A stretch of 60,057 nucleotides of DNA from an uncultured Bacteroidales bacterium (lineage in GTDB: Bacteria > Bacteroidota > Bacteroidia > Bacteroidales > UBA932), in NCBI GenBank assembly GCA_900318955.1, contig ONMJ01000023.1:1-60057 (forward strand), read 5' to 3'. Shown one piece after another: positions 22,926-31,621 of the stretch. Both the position numbers and the translations under genes were made by a program. The notes beneath the pieces are model-generated. The model did no database searches and was not told the DNA's origin. It saw only the letters and a program-made list of their open reading frames with translations. Positions within the stretch are counted from its first letter, which is position 1, and every line of letters starts with the position of its first letter.

Positions 22926-23396
22926 ATGAAAAAATTATTATCAATAATAGCATTTCTCACATTCGCATGTACCCTTTTCGCTCAGAATAGCGACATTGGG
23001 TGGCCTCAGCGACAAGATAAAGAAAAAATAACGGTCGACCCTAACGGTCAGGACATTACCATAGATAGGAACACTTTCATTTGGCAGCCTTTTAATGATA
23101 CCATTGGCTATTCTATCTACGGGAGCCGCTACCGCAAGGCAAAGGCCAGCAAGGGTTGGGGTGTTTTCCTTTCCTGCATTGTCGCACCAGCAAGCGCATT
23201 CTTACTTGGCAGCGGAATAGATGAAGGTGACCTTGCCAAGACTCTTATCGGTAGTGCTGCTATTGCCGGTAGTCTCGGAGCCGGAATCCCGTTATGGGTC
23301 AAGGGCCGGCGCGAGTTGGATTGGATGCTGGACGATTACGCAAGACGCTATGGCCCTAAGCCTTATGCAACCTCTATTACCGCCGGACCGACCTAA
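22926..23396 (+). CDS. secreted relative of the 22136-22897 protein
   Basis: A 156-residue protein with a signal peptide (MKKLLSIIAFLTFACTLFAQ). The second half parallels the preceding protein: IYGSRYRKAKASKGWGVFLS, a hydrophobic stretch, GAGIPLWVKGRRELDWMLDD and RYGPKPYATS. The N-terminal beta domain of the upstream protein is missing here. It ends a few residues earlier than its relative (SITAGPT then TAA), so a small C-terminal truncation is possible. It is 28 bases from the upstream gene, so one transcript is likely. Confidence 0.72.
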   Translation: MKKLLSIIAFLTFACTLFAQNSDIGWPQRQDKEKITVDPNGQDITIDRNTFIWQPFNDTIGYSIYGSRYRKAKASKGWGVFLSCIVAPASAFLLGSGIDEGDLAKTLIGSAAIAGSLGAGIPLWVKGRRELDWMLDDYARRYGPKPYATSITAGPT

Positions 23397-23525
23397 GATT
23401 CATTGTCATGAAAGTGCATTCGCTGGTTCTTCACCAGCAATAGCGGCCTCGCCTTCAGGTTCTGATAATCAGCGTTTTTAACAAAGCTCAGCACGGGAGT
23501 TTCTGACTTACCAAATCTATTCGTT

Positions 23526-23557
23526 ACTGTCCATCATGAACATTCATGATGGACAGT
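23526..23557. repeat. 15-bp perfect palindrome
   Basis: ACTGTCCATCATGAA and TTCATGATGGACAGT around a two-base CA centre. There is no T-run after it, so it is not a typical terminator, although it lies 130 bases beyond the 22926-23396 stop. Confidence 0.75.
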
Positions 23558-23752
23558 GTTCTAATAATATCACCTGGGAACTACCGAACGGGACTGTCTC
23601 CCAATCCATCCTGAAAAACTGTTTCTTGGCTGGATGAGATTGAGATTTTGCCAGTTCGTCTTGGGGAAAGTGACGTTTATCTGTTATGATGACGATTATG
23701 CATGAGTAGATGACAGTAATAGACGAATGATACGGGGCGATTACAGTAAAGC

Positions 23753-23966
23753 TAGGAAGTGAAGGCAGAGATTGTCGGACGGGAGGGGTTGTCGCCGCAA
23801 ACCCGTAGCCGCCCGCGGCTTCGTGAGCGGGAGGGGCCCGAAGACAGATTGATAGCCGGGAAGAAACTTGTTTCTGGACGGCCGGAGAGCTGGATTTGGG
23901 AGGGATGAAGCGAAGCGGAAGGTTTGCGGGGCAACCCTTCTCGGCCGCCTCTGCCTTCGACTTCAC
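23753..23966. repeat. element with imperfect inverted termini, about 210 bp
   Basis: Left end GAAGT then GAAGGCAGAG (23761-23770) and GGGTTGTCGCCGCAAACC (about 23787-23804). The right end contains their reverse complements: GGTTTGCGGGGCAACCC (about 23922-23938), CTCTGCCTTC (23949-23958) and ACTTC. The arms are similar over roughly 50 bases. The interior is GC-rich. It fits a MITE-like or other palindromic intergenic element. Confidence 0.5.
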
Positions 23967-24101
23967 CGATAGCCAATCGCCATTTCGTCCACGTCAAGGG
24001 CGGGTTTTCATGGATGAGATTGATATTTCGCCGTTTCATTCATGGAAAGAGCCCGGGATAACACGGAAAAAAGGGGGAGGGTGACTAAAAGCCATCTGGA
24101 G

Positions 24102-24154
24102 GCCCGCGCGAAAATCATGGAAACCTGCGCCAAAATCATGGCTACCTGCGCCAG
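24102..24154 (+). repeat. outlying copies of the 21-bp unit
   Basis: About two and a half units of the same 21-bp family as 24395-24571 (ACCTGCGCCA followed by AAATCATGG), separated from the main array by 240 bases. Confidence 0.65.
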
Positions 24155-24283
24155 AACTCAGATACTCTGTGCGATCTTTCTTGGTTCATCTGCGCCAATC
24201 ACTTGTTTACCTGTTCAACTTCAGAAGTCTTCGCCATGCATTTAAGGGAAATAGTAGATAACCAGCATTTTGTCTTTCTGCTA

Positions 24284-24320
24284 TGGCGCAGGTGCAATTT
24301 TTTGTTGGTTACCTGCGCCA
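24284..24320. repeat. hairpin made from inverted copies of the repeat core
   Basis: TGGCGCAGGT (24284-24293) pairs perfectly with ACCTGCGCCA (24311-24320). The arms are the core of the 21-bp unit. A second inverted core at 24368-24376 pairs with the first unit of the main array. Confidence 0.65.
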
Positions 24321-24394
24321 GTGCCTCTCTGTAAATAATTGGTAGTCAGCTATCTGTGCATTTGGCATGGCGCAGGCCAGCGATATTTTTTCGC

Positions 24395-24571
24395 ACCTGC
24401 GCCAAAACCATGGAGACCTGCACCAAAACCATGGAGACCTGCACCGGAATCATGGTAGCCGGCGCCAAAATCATGGAGACCTGCGACAGAATCATGGACA
24501 CATGCGCCAGAATCATGGACACCTGCACCGGAATCATGGAAACCTGCGCCAAAACCATGGAGACCTGCACC
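24395..24571 (+). repeat. 21-bp tandem repeat, eight copies plus a partial
   Basis: Units start at 24395, 24416, 24437, 24458, 24479, 24500, 24521 and 24542, with a partial at 24563. The consensus begins ACCTGC(G/A)CC and ends CATGGA(G/C). Copies differ at three to six positions. All copies are the same length with no indels, so some frames stay open, but the changes are mostly non-synonymous in the plus-strand frame. Confidence 0.88.
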
Positions 24572-24607
24572 GCTCTTCTAGCAACGAGTGTTGTTACTCT
24601 GCCGCAC

Positions 24608-24695
24608 CAGCACCGTCACTCCGCCACACCAACACAGCTACTCTGCCACGCCAGCACCGTCACTTCGCCGCGCCAGCACCGTCACTCTGCCGCAC
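24608..24695 (+). repeat. 22-bp tandem repeat, four copies plus a partial
   Basis: Units start at 24608, 24630, 24652 and 24674 with consensus CAGCACCGTCACT, then CYGCCRCRC. A partial copy (ACTCTGCCGCAC) precedes them. Unrelated to the 21-bp unit. A 22-bp period would break a reading frame every copy. Confidence 0.8.
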
Positions 24696-24794
24696 TCATT
24701 CCGTCATATTAGCAGCTGCGAAGCCTGGCAAGACTCTATCCGGTATTGTCACAGAGGTAAAGAGCCTTACTTGGGATTTTGCCGGTTCGTCCAC

Positions 24795-24851
24795 TAAATG
24801 GCCCGAGAACGCGTAAATGGCCCGAGAACGCGTTAATGGCCCGAGAACGCG
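24795..24851 (+). repeat. 19-bp tandem repeat, three copies
   Basis: TAAATGGCCCGAGAACGCG at 24795-24813 and 24814-24832, and once more at 24833-24851 with one change (TTAATGG). It directly abuts the T-run of the ompA terminator. Confidence 0.88.
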
Positions 24852-24880
24852 AAAAAAGGGCTGACCAAAAGGCCAGCCCT
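24852..24880 (-). terminator. intrinsic terminator of the ompA-type gene
   Basis: On the minus strand AGGGCTG and CAGCCCT pair around GCCTTTTGGT, followed by six T. It lies 24 bases beyond the stop at 24904. Confidence 0.85.
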
Positions 24881-24903
24881 AAACTTTTCTCCTTTGAGAT
24901 CAA

Positions 24904-26175
24904 TTATTTGATCTTAACGGTAACCGAACGGTTCTTAGCAGGAGTGTTGTACATGTTGTTGGTGTCACCCTCAGCAAGAGTCTCAACATTGTTGATGCCC
25001 TTACCTGCAAGATACTTCTTAACTGCATCGCAACGCTGCTCGGAGAGCTTCTGGTTGATCTTTGCATTACCGGTGTCCTTGTCAGCAGAACCGATGAGGA
25101 GGAGCTCGGTGTCAGCATCGAGAGCGTTCTCTGCATAGAAGTCAAGGTGAGCCTTCTCACGCTGTGAGAGCTTAGCGGAACCGAGGTCGAAGTAAACAAT
25201 AGCCGGAGTAGCGACTGTAGCCTCAGTCTCGATGAAGGAACCATTCTGATAGATGTAGGTCTGGCCTTCCTTGAAGTTCTTATACTTAGCGTTCTCAGCC
25301 TCAAGAGCAGCAATCTTGTCCTTAAGAGCAGCATTCTCAGCCTCGAGAGCCTTGACCTTTGCTGCGAGATCGTTGTACTGATCAAGAGTGAAAGGAACAG
25401 GGATAATGGTCGGAGTGATAGAGCTGTGACGATCGAAGTTGGTCTTGAAGAGGTTGAATGCGAGACCTACGGTAGCCTTAGGGAAGCCGATGAAACGGCC
25501 GTAACCTACGTGGCCCTGAGGCATTGCATAGAAGTCGCGGTCAGCAACGATGTAGTAAGTCATGTCAAGGGTGAGGTCGATGCGATCGTTGAGGCGAAGG
25601 ACATTGAGGAGACCAGGGCCCATTGCATACTCCCAGTTGGAGATGAGAGTCTTAGAGTCAGCACCAACAGCAAGAAGACCTGCAGACATGTAAGGAACGA
25701 AATCCCAGAAACGGGTCTCTTTGTAACCACCGATGGAGTTGGAGATGTTCCAGAGGAAATCACCATGAAGGATGTTGAAAGGAACCTGCTCCTCGTTAGC
25801 GAAGGCCCACTTTGAGAAAGTAACGGTCTTGCTTCCGCCTGCCTCATAGGTATGGGTGAAATCCCTAGGCTCATTGCTGAGACCCTGCCAACCGAAACGT
25901 ACACCGATAGCGGGAGTATACCACTTACCGAAATTGAGTTCAGCGGCTGCGCCGTACTGACCGAGCTCGAAACCGTGGCTTTCATAACTGTCAAAAACAG
26001 TATTTACACCGCCAGCGACACCGATAAATGTGTTGTCATACCATTTGTTGGTCTCATAGGCACCGCGTACGACTTTGCCATTCTCGTCGCGATTGTTGTT
26101 CTCCTGAGCGCTTACGCTGAAAGAGAAGAGGAGACTTGCTGCTGCAAGAGCTCCAAGAAATTTAATACCTTTCAT
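24904..26175 (-). CDS. OmpA family outer membrane protein
   Basis: A 423-residue outer membrane protein. A signal peptide (MKGIKFLGALAAASLLFSFS, cut after SAQ) is followed by an N-terminal beta-barrel (about 35-265, with alternating strands such as WYTPAIGVRFGWQG), a short Ala/Glu/Lys coiled coil (about 272-300) and a C-terminal OmpA peptidoglycan-binding domain (about 320-423). The C-terminal domain shows VYFDLGSAKLSQREKAHLDF, IGSADKDTGNAKINQKLSEQ and RCDAVKKYL. It tethers the outer membrane to the wall and may form a pore. Single gene with its own promoter and terminator. Confidence 0.94.
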   Translation of the reverse strand: MKGIKFLGALAAASLLFSFSVSAQENNNRDENGKVVRGAYETNKWYDNTFIGVAGGVNTVFDSYESHGFELGQYGAAAELNFGKWYTPAIGVRFGWQGLSNEPRDFTHTYEAGGSKTVTFSKWAFANEEQVPFNILHGDFLWNISNSIGGYKETRFWDFVPYMSAGLLAVGADSKTLISNWEYAMGPGLLNVLRLNDRIDLTLDMTYYIVADRDFYAMPQGHVGYGRFIGFPKATVGLAFNLFKTNFDRHSSITPTIIPVPFTLDQYNDLAAKVKALEAENAALKDKIAALEAENAKYKNFKEGQTYIYQNGSFIETEATVATPAIVYFDLGSAKLSQREKAHLDFYAENALDADTELLLIGSADKDTGNAKINQKLSEQRCDAVKKYLAGKGINNVETLAEGDTNNMYNTPAKNRSVTVKIK

Positions 26176-26248
26176 AATAATGTATAAAGTTTTACTATTT
26201 TGCTTTCACTAAAACGATTCTAGGATGCCCTATAATCCATTATATCTG

Positions 26249-26256
26249 CAAATATA
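26249..26256 (-). promoter_or_regulatory. -7 box TATATTTG of the ompA-type gene
   Basis: TATATTTG on the minus strand, 73 bases upstream of the ATG at 26175, leaving a leader of about 70 bases. Confidence 0.5.
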
Positions 26257-26317
26257 CAAATATTATTTCAATCCAACAAAATATCTTTAAAAATTTCAAT
26301 ATTTGCCTCCACGTGCG

Positions 26318-26325
26318 TATATTTG
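26318..26325 (+). promoter_or_regulatory. -7 box TATATTTG of uvrB
   Basis: TATATTTG, 26 bases before the ATG at 26352. A longer frame starting at GTG 26313 would include the box and is rejected. Confidence 0.65.
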
Positions 26326-26351
26326 TGGCCGAAAAGCACAATTTTTCCCCG

Positions 26352-28577
26352 ATGAAATTCAAAATTCACTCATCATACAGTCCCTCCGGAGACCAGCCGG
26401 AGGCAATCGAAGGTCTCACAAAAGCCCTTTCCGAAGGAATTTCAGACGTCACTCTCCTGGGAGTGACCGGCTCCGGTAAAACCTTCACCATGGCCAACGT
26501 GATTCAGAATCTCCAACGCCCGGCCCTGATCCTGAGCCATAACAAGACCCTAGCGGCACAGTTATATGGAGAATTCAAGGCCTTTTTCCCGGAGAATGCC
26601 GTTGAGTACTTCGTCTCTTATTATGACTACTACCAGCCGGAAGCCTATATTCCGACAACTGATACCTACATCGAGAAAGACTTGAGTATCAACGAAAAAA
26701 TAGATGAGCTCAGGGTAAGCGCGGCATCAGCCCTCATGTCCGGACGAAGGGATGTGATTGTTATCTCCAGCGTTTCCTGCCTGTATGGAATCGGCAATCC
26801 GGAGGATTTTCATGATCAGACTGTGAAAGTACAAAAAGGGCAGCAGATGTCCATGACAAGACTCCTTTATCAGATTGTCGACGCCCTCTATTACCGAACT
26901 GAAAGCGATTTCAAGAGAGGCTCATTCAGAGTCCGAGGCGACACTGTAGATATCTTCCTCGGAGGAGCAGATTATGCCGCCAGAATAGAGTTTTTCGGAG
27001 ATGAAGTGGATAGAATCTGCCTTATCGACCCCGTCACCGGGGCGACTTTCGATGAGCTCGATGAAATACTCCTGTATCCGGCAAAAAACTTTGTCACGTC
27101 AAAAGAAAAAGGCGCAATGGCCGTTGGAGCCATCCAGGAAGACCTGGTCAAACAGGTTGAATATTTTGAGTCTGTCGGGAAATTCCTCGAAGCAAAACGC
27201 CTGAAGCAGAGAGTGGAATATGATCTCGAGATGATAAAGGAACTTGGGTACTGCTCGGGAGTAGAGAACTATTCAAGGTATTTCGATGGAAGAAAACCGG
27301 GAGAAAGGCCGTTTACATTGATAGATTATTTCCCGGAAGATTTTGTCACTTTCATCGACGAGAGCCATGTCACAATTCCCCAGATACGGGCTATGTTCGG
27401 TGGCGATCATTCGCGTAAAGAAACCCTGGTAGACTACGGATTCCGTCTCCCCGCCGCCAAAGACAACCGACCTCTTACATTCGATGAGTTCGAGAAGGTA
27501 ACGGGGCAGAAAGTCTACGTCAGTGCCACCCCTGCCGATTATGAACTTGAAAAATCGGAAGGACTTGTAGTTGAGCAGATTGTACGTCCGACAGGACTTC
27601 TTGACCCTCCGATTGAGGTCCGTCCCACGGAGAATCAGGTTGACGACCTGATAGAGGAAATCAGGAAAAGATCGGAAAAAGACGAAAGGGTGCTCGTAAC
27701 GACTCTTACCAAAAGAATGGCGGAAGAGCTTGACAGCTATTTCGAGAGAATGGGAATCCGCTGCCGGTACATCCACTCGGATGTTGACACCGCTGAGAGG
27801 GTCGAAATAATCGAGGATTTCAAAAACGGGCTTTTTGATGTTCTCATCGGAGTCAACCTGCTGAGGGAAGGCCTTGATATACCGACTGTCTCACTCGTTG
27901 CCATCCTGGATGCCGACAAGGAAGGATTTCTCCGTTCGGGAAGGGCTCTCACCCAAACTGCCGGACGCGCTGCGAGAAATATAAACGGCCTTGTAATCAT
28001 GTACGCCGATACTATCACGGGGTCCATGAAAGAGACGATATACGAGACTGACCGAAGGAGAAAGAAACAACAGGAATACAACAAGTTACACAATATCACC
28101 CCGACACAGGTCGCCACCAGGTCGAATATTCTCATGTCCGAACTTGTCACCTCGAAGGAAGACACCACCCATGTAAGCGGGTTCGTCCTCGAGGGATCGG
28201 ACAAGTCCCCGGGAAGGAATCCTCGTCTGAAAAACAGCGTCTCCGGACATATAAGCGCCGAGAATTCAGTCGCCGATCCCACATATGTACCAGACCCGTC
28301 CGATCTTGGAAAAGGCACGGTCTCCGTCGGTCTCGGTCACGATGCCAAGAGAGAAACCAACTCGGCATTCAAGGACGGTTACATCACTGCGGACCTCGCT
28401 GCAGTACTCCAGGACCCGGTCATCCGTTCGATGACAAGGCCTCAGGTAGAAAAAGCAGTGGAGGAATCCAAGAGAAAGATGCAAAAGGCAGCCGCAGAAC
28501 TCGATTTCTCATCAGCGGCAAAATTCCGCGACGAGATGTGGGCTCTTCAGCAGTATCTGAAAGTCTGGAAAGACTAG
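26352..28577 (+). CDS. uvrB: UvrB, excinuclease ABC subunit B
   Basis: A 741-residue helicase-like subunit that verifies DNA damage in nucleotide excision repair with UvrA and UvrC. It shows the Walker [15 protein letters not shown] near residue 33, the beta-hairpin [16 protein letters not shown]-like [11 protein letters not shown] near 335, and helicase motifs V-VI ([28 protein letters not shown]). The C-terminal UVR coiled coil lies at the end ([20 protein letters not shown]). It is longer than the usual 660-680 residues because about 90 residues of variable Ser/Gly/Asp-rich sequence separate the helicase core from the UVR motif. The stop abuts the convergent relA-type stop with no spacer. 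Confidence 0.97.
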   Translation: MKFKIHSSYSPSGDQPEAIEGLTKALSEGISDVTLLGVTGSGKTFTMANVIQNLQRPALILSHNKTLAAQLYGEFKAFFPENAVEYFVSYYDYYQPEAYIPTTDTYIEKDLSINEKIDELRVSAASALMSGRRDVIVISSVSCLYGIGNPEDFHDQTVKVQKGQQMSMTRLLYQIVDALYYRTESDFKRGSFRVRGDTVDIFLGGADYAARIEFFGDEVDRICLIDPVTGATFDELDEILLYPAKNFVTSKEKGAMAVGAIQEDLVKQVEYFESVGKFLEAKRLKQRVEYDLEMIKELGYCSGVENYSRYFDGRKPGERPFTLIDYFPEDFVTFIDESHVTIPQIRAMFGGDHSRKETLVDYGFRLPAAKDNRPLTFDEFEKVTGQKVYVSATPADYELEKSEGLVVEQIVRPTGLLDPPIEVRPTENQVDDLIEEIRKRSEKDERVLVTTLTKRMAEELDSYFERMGIRCRYIHSDVDTAERVEIIEDFKNGLFDVLIGVNLLREGLDIPTVSLVAILDADKEGFLRSGRALTQTAGRAARNINGLVIMYADTITGSMKETIYETDRRRKKQQEYNKLHNITPTQVATRSNILMSELVTSKEDTTHVSGFVLEGSDKSPGRNPRLKNSVSGHISAENSVADPTYVPDPSDLGKGTVSVGLGHDAKRETNSAFKDGYITADLAAVLQDPVIRSMTRPQVEKAVEESKRKMQKAAAELDFSSAAKFRDEMWALQQYLKVWKD

Positions 28578-30716
28578 CTACTGCCTTGTCACTTTGATAA
28601 CGCCCTTCAGGACACGAATCTGGGAAACGACCTTATCGAGCTCCAGATTCGAAGGGACCAATATTTTCAGCGAGATTTCATAGGTCCCGGAGCGCCTGTT
28701 TTCATTGACGTTGAATGACCTCAAAGAAGCCTTAAAGCTATTCACGACGTCTGTTATCCGACCGAGGACCGAACCGTCTATTGCCGTTGTAACCCTCAAC
28801 GTCGCCTGGAATGACCCGGAAGACGGGCTGTCCGCCCAACGGACTTTCTGGATCCTGTAAGGAAAAAGAGTGAGCAGACGGGAAGCATTAGGGCAGGTTA
28901 TACGATGGATCTTTATACCATCCGTACGCGATACAAATCCGAACACGTCGTCCCCGAAAACCGGATTACAGCACTTTGCCATGCGATAATCAAGCCCTCT
29001 GAGATCCTTGGCGTTAAGGACAAGGATATCATCGCGCCCGGCGTCATAAGCCTTCTTCTGCTTTTGAAGGTCAGAGGCCTGCTGGGCCTCAGCCGCTTCC
29101 GCTTTACGGCTGCTCTCCGAAAGAATGTATTCCTTTATTTCGTTTACGTCGATGGTCCCCTCCCCGATCGCAGCGAAAAGGCCGTTCACATTGACCAGAT
29201 GGTGTTTTTTCATGAATTCAGTAACCATCTCGTCGGGGAACTCAAGCTTCCAGTTCTTGAGTCTTCTCTCGAGCAGTTCCTTACCGTCGGAAGCCTTATT
29301 GAACTCTATCTGGGTCAGAGCCTGACGAATCTTCGTGCGGGCCTTAGAAGTGACCACAAAGTTGACCCAATCCTGATTCGGTCTCTGATTCTTGCCGGTC
29401 AGGATTTCGACCACATCTCCGGTATGGAGCTTCTCCTTTATTGAAACCGCCTTCCCATTGACCTTTCCTCCGGTACAATGAGAACCGATATTAGTGTGGA
29501 TATTAAATGCAAAATCAAGGACTGAAGAGCCTGCAGCCAGGATTCTGAGTTCGCCGGAAGGGGTGAAAACAAATATCTCCTTTTCCGGAGGCTGCGGAAG
29601 TTCTTCGGGGGAATCGGTATCCGGATGCTCGAGCGCATAGCGGACTGCCGTAAGCCATTTATCCATGCTCTCCTCCCTTCGGATTCCCTTATATGACCAG
29701 TGGGAGGCAAAGCCGTTTTCGGCTATATCGTCCATCCTGCGGGTACGGATTTGAACCTCAACGTAGCTATTGTCCTTGTTTTTAACAGTAATATGGAGGG
29801 ACTCATACCCGTTGGTCTTCGGGGTGGTAACCCAGTCGCGAAGACGGGAAGTATCGGGCTCGTATTCTTCTGTAACGAAAGAATAGACCTGCCAGCAAAG
29901 ATCCTTCTCTATCTTCGGATCCTCGGGACAATCTATTATAAACCTGATGGCAAAAACGTCATAGACACCCTCAAAAGGCACTTTCTGCTTCTGCATCTTC
30001 GCCCAAATAGAATATGCTGCCTTCGTCCTTATCTTGAGTTTATACTCAATCCCGGCATCGGAGAGTTTCTTCTTCAGCGGCTCTATGAACTCAGCCATCA
30101 GCTTCTCCCTATCCTTCTCCGTCGCCTTCAGCTTATTCGTAATAAGGCGATATTGCTCGGGTTCTGCATAACTGAGATAGATATCCTCCATCTCCCTTTT
30201 CATATTGTAGAGTCCAAGCTGATGGGCAAGGGGGATATAGAGAAGCAGAGTCTCGAGTACCTTTCTCTCCCTGGATGATTTCGGGAAAATATCGAGGCTG
30301 CGCATAACCTCGAGGCGGTCGGCAAGTTTCAATACAGTAACACGAGGATCCCTCGAATACTGAATTATCAACTTCTTGTATTTCTCCGCCTCAAGACGGG
30401 TATCCTTGGGATTGATGGTGGAAATCTTATTGAGACCGTCTACCATGTTATAGACACTCTGGTCAAATCCATAGGATGATATATCCACATTATGGGCACG
30501 CGTCGCCTCATGCAGAAAGACAGCGGCAACGCACTCGGGAGGGAGGCCGATTTCATTGCAAACAATCTTGGCAACACCCAGAGGATGCTCAATGAAAGGC
30601 TTTCCATTGCCTCTCAGCTCACCTGCAAGAGCCTCAGACGCGACATTGTAAGCTTTCCTTACAAGATCGCGTCCCTCTTCCGAATACTTTGAAAATATGT
30701 TATCAATAAGGTCCAT
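28578..30716 (-). CDS. RelA/SpoT family (p)ppGpp synthetase
   Basis: A 712-residue long RSH protein. The N-terminal HD domain is degenerate: the first His is kept (FIEHPLGVAKIV), but the HD doublet reads HE (FLHEATRAHN), the following ED is absent, and the later KLADRLHNM segment reads KLADRLEVM. The synthetase domain is intact by eye (YDVFAIRFI, TPKTNGYESLHITV, EVQIRTRRMDDIAENG). TGS (about 395-455, VFTPSGELRIL), a Cys-containing zinc-finger-like region (MAKCCNPV) and a C-terminal ACT domain follow. So it is probably a synthetase with weak or no hydrolase activity, RelA-like. Last gene of the rpsA cluster. Confidence 0.93.
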   Translation of the reverse strand: MDLIDNIFSKYSEEGRDLVRKAYNVASEALAGELRGNGKPFIEHPLGVAKIVCNEIGLPPECVAAVFLHEATRAHNVDISSYGFDQSVYNMVDGLNKISTINPKDTRLEAEKYKKLIIQYSRDPRVTVLKLADRLEVMRSLDIFPKSSRERKVLETLLLYIPLAHQLGLYNMKREMEDIYLSYAEPEQYRLITNKLKATEKDREKLMAEFIEPLKKKLSDAGIEYKLKIRTKAAYSIWAKMQKQKVPFEGVYDVFAIRFIIDCPEDPKIEKDLCWQVYSFVTEEYEPDTSRLRDWVTTPKTNGYESLHITVKNKDNSYVEVQIRTRRMDDIAENGFASHWSYKGIRREESMDKWLTAVRYALEHPDTDSPEELPQPPEKEIFVFTPSGELRILAAGSSVLDFAFNIHTNIGSHCTGGKVNGKAVSIKEKLHTGDVVEILTGKNQRPNQDWVNFVVTSKARTKIRQALTQIEFNKASDGKELLERRLKNWKLEFPDEMVTEFMKKHHLVNVNGLFAAIGEGTIDVNEIKEYILSESSRKAEAAEAQQASDLQKQKKAYDAGRDDILVLNAKDLRGLDYRMAKCCNPVFGDDVFGFVSRTDGIKIHRITCPNASRLLTLFPYRIQKVRWADSPSSGSFQATLRVTTAIDGSVLGRITDVVNSFKASLRSFNVNENRRSGTYEISLKILVPSNLELDKVVSQIRVLKGVIKVTRQ

Positions 30717-30761
30717 AGGAAGATGCCGACGACCTCAAAGATAATAAAAAAATTTCAAAAG

Positions 30762-31619
30762 CTACTTAGAATACACATACAATTCGTGTATCTCTTTGTC
30801 ATAGCCTTCGTAAAACCCTTTCGGCACCCCTTTAACTATGCGGGTTCCCCTGTTTGCGAGCACTGTCATTTCCCCGTTGAGAGGGTTGAAGGTCAACCCC
30901 TCGATCTCGCCGTTCTTCTTGAAATCCGACATGACCCTGAATACTTTCGGTTCGCTGACAACTTTGAGATTCCCTTTATGGTCATACATATCCGCGATAT
31001 ATAGATTGTCAGGTTCATCCTTATCGGCATCCCCGTCATCGCATGAAATAATCATTTTCCCTTTCATGAAATAAATTCCCTGCTGAAGGATGGGCTCAGG
31101 ATTCAATGCTACCTTTCCTACATATTCAGAGGTCGAGAGGTCATAGCAATAAAGATGGTCCCCTTTTACCCAGTCGGACATCCATACCCTTCCGTGCTCC
31201 CTATCCACCGCAAGTCCGCAGCATTCTACCTGGCCGGTATTCTTATTCCATGGGATAGCACGCTTATAAAGAAGTGTTTCCGCATCATAGATGACAATCT
31301 GGATATTATCTATTACCCCGTCCATTGTCCACTCGCATCCGGCAAAAATCTCCCCCTCATGGACATCGATGTCGCCAATATGATTGAGCGGGCCAGCCAT
31401 CCCCTCGAAGGGATTCTCATTTGAAAGGAGAAGATTACCCTTCAAATCATATTTGTAGAGAGCTGTAGAGCTTGAAACATAGTAGAATTCTCCGTCCGTA
31501 GCCACCCCCTGGCGACCTTCGACAGGGAATACATTCACGAGCTTCAATGGTTCAGGGCCGCGGCGTCCGCAAGAAATAAGTGCTGACGCCAACAGAAGAT
31601 AGATAACCGCCTTTTTCAT
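30762..31619 (-). CDS. beta-propeller-like lipoprotein
   Basis: A 285-residue protein with a lipobox near residues 14-17 (SALISCGRRG). The mature protein has repeated Gly/Asp-rich strands with Trp/Tyr (YKYDLKGNLLL, IGDIDVHEGEIFAGCEWT, VDREHGRVWMSDWVKG, EGLTFNPLNGEMTVLANRG), as in six-bladed propellers of the SdiA-regulated/NHL type. Catalytic residues cannot be assigned. It lies 2 bases from mltG in the same direction, so it belongs to that operon; a link to envelope work is inferred only from the neighbours. Confidence 0.75.
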   Translation of the reverse strand: MKKAVIYLLLASALISCGRRGPEPLKLVNVFPVEGRQGVATDGEFYYVSSSTALYKYDLKGNLLLSNENPFEGMAGPLNHIGDIDVHEGEIFAGCEWTMDGVIDNIQIVIYDAETLLYKRAIPWNKNTGQVECCGLAVDREHGRVWMSDWVKGDHLYCYDLSTSEYVGKVALNPEPILQQGIYFMKGKMIISCDDGDADKDEPDNLYIADMYDHKGNLKVVSEPKVFRVMSDFKKNGEIEGLTFNPLNGEMTVLANRGTRIVKGVPKGFYEGYDKEIHELYVYSK

Positions 31620-31621
31620 GA

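Larger units (their letters stand above)
23397..24903. other. 1.5-kb gene-free repeat region between convergent genes
   Basis: No credible gene. Frames that stay open through 23.5-24.8 kb do so on several strands at once because the repeat units contain no stops, and their translations are Cys/Thr/Met or His/Ser/Pro low-complexity. The region holds a 15-bp palindrome, an inverted-repeat element, three tandem-repeat arrays and dispersed copies of a TTTTGCC-GTTCGTC sequence. It ends at the ompA terminator. Confidence 0.7.

Noticed and set aside
24395-24571. CRISPR array
   Set aside because: The units are contiguous without spacers and the period is 21 bp. No cas gene is present.
24346-24816. 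Low-complexity proteins across the 21-bp repeats on either strand
   Set aside because: Several frames are open at once because no repeat unit contains a stop. The copies differ by non-synonymous changes, and there is no start signal or promoter.
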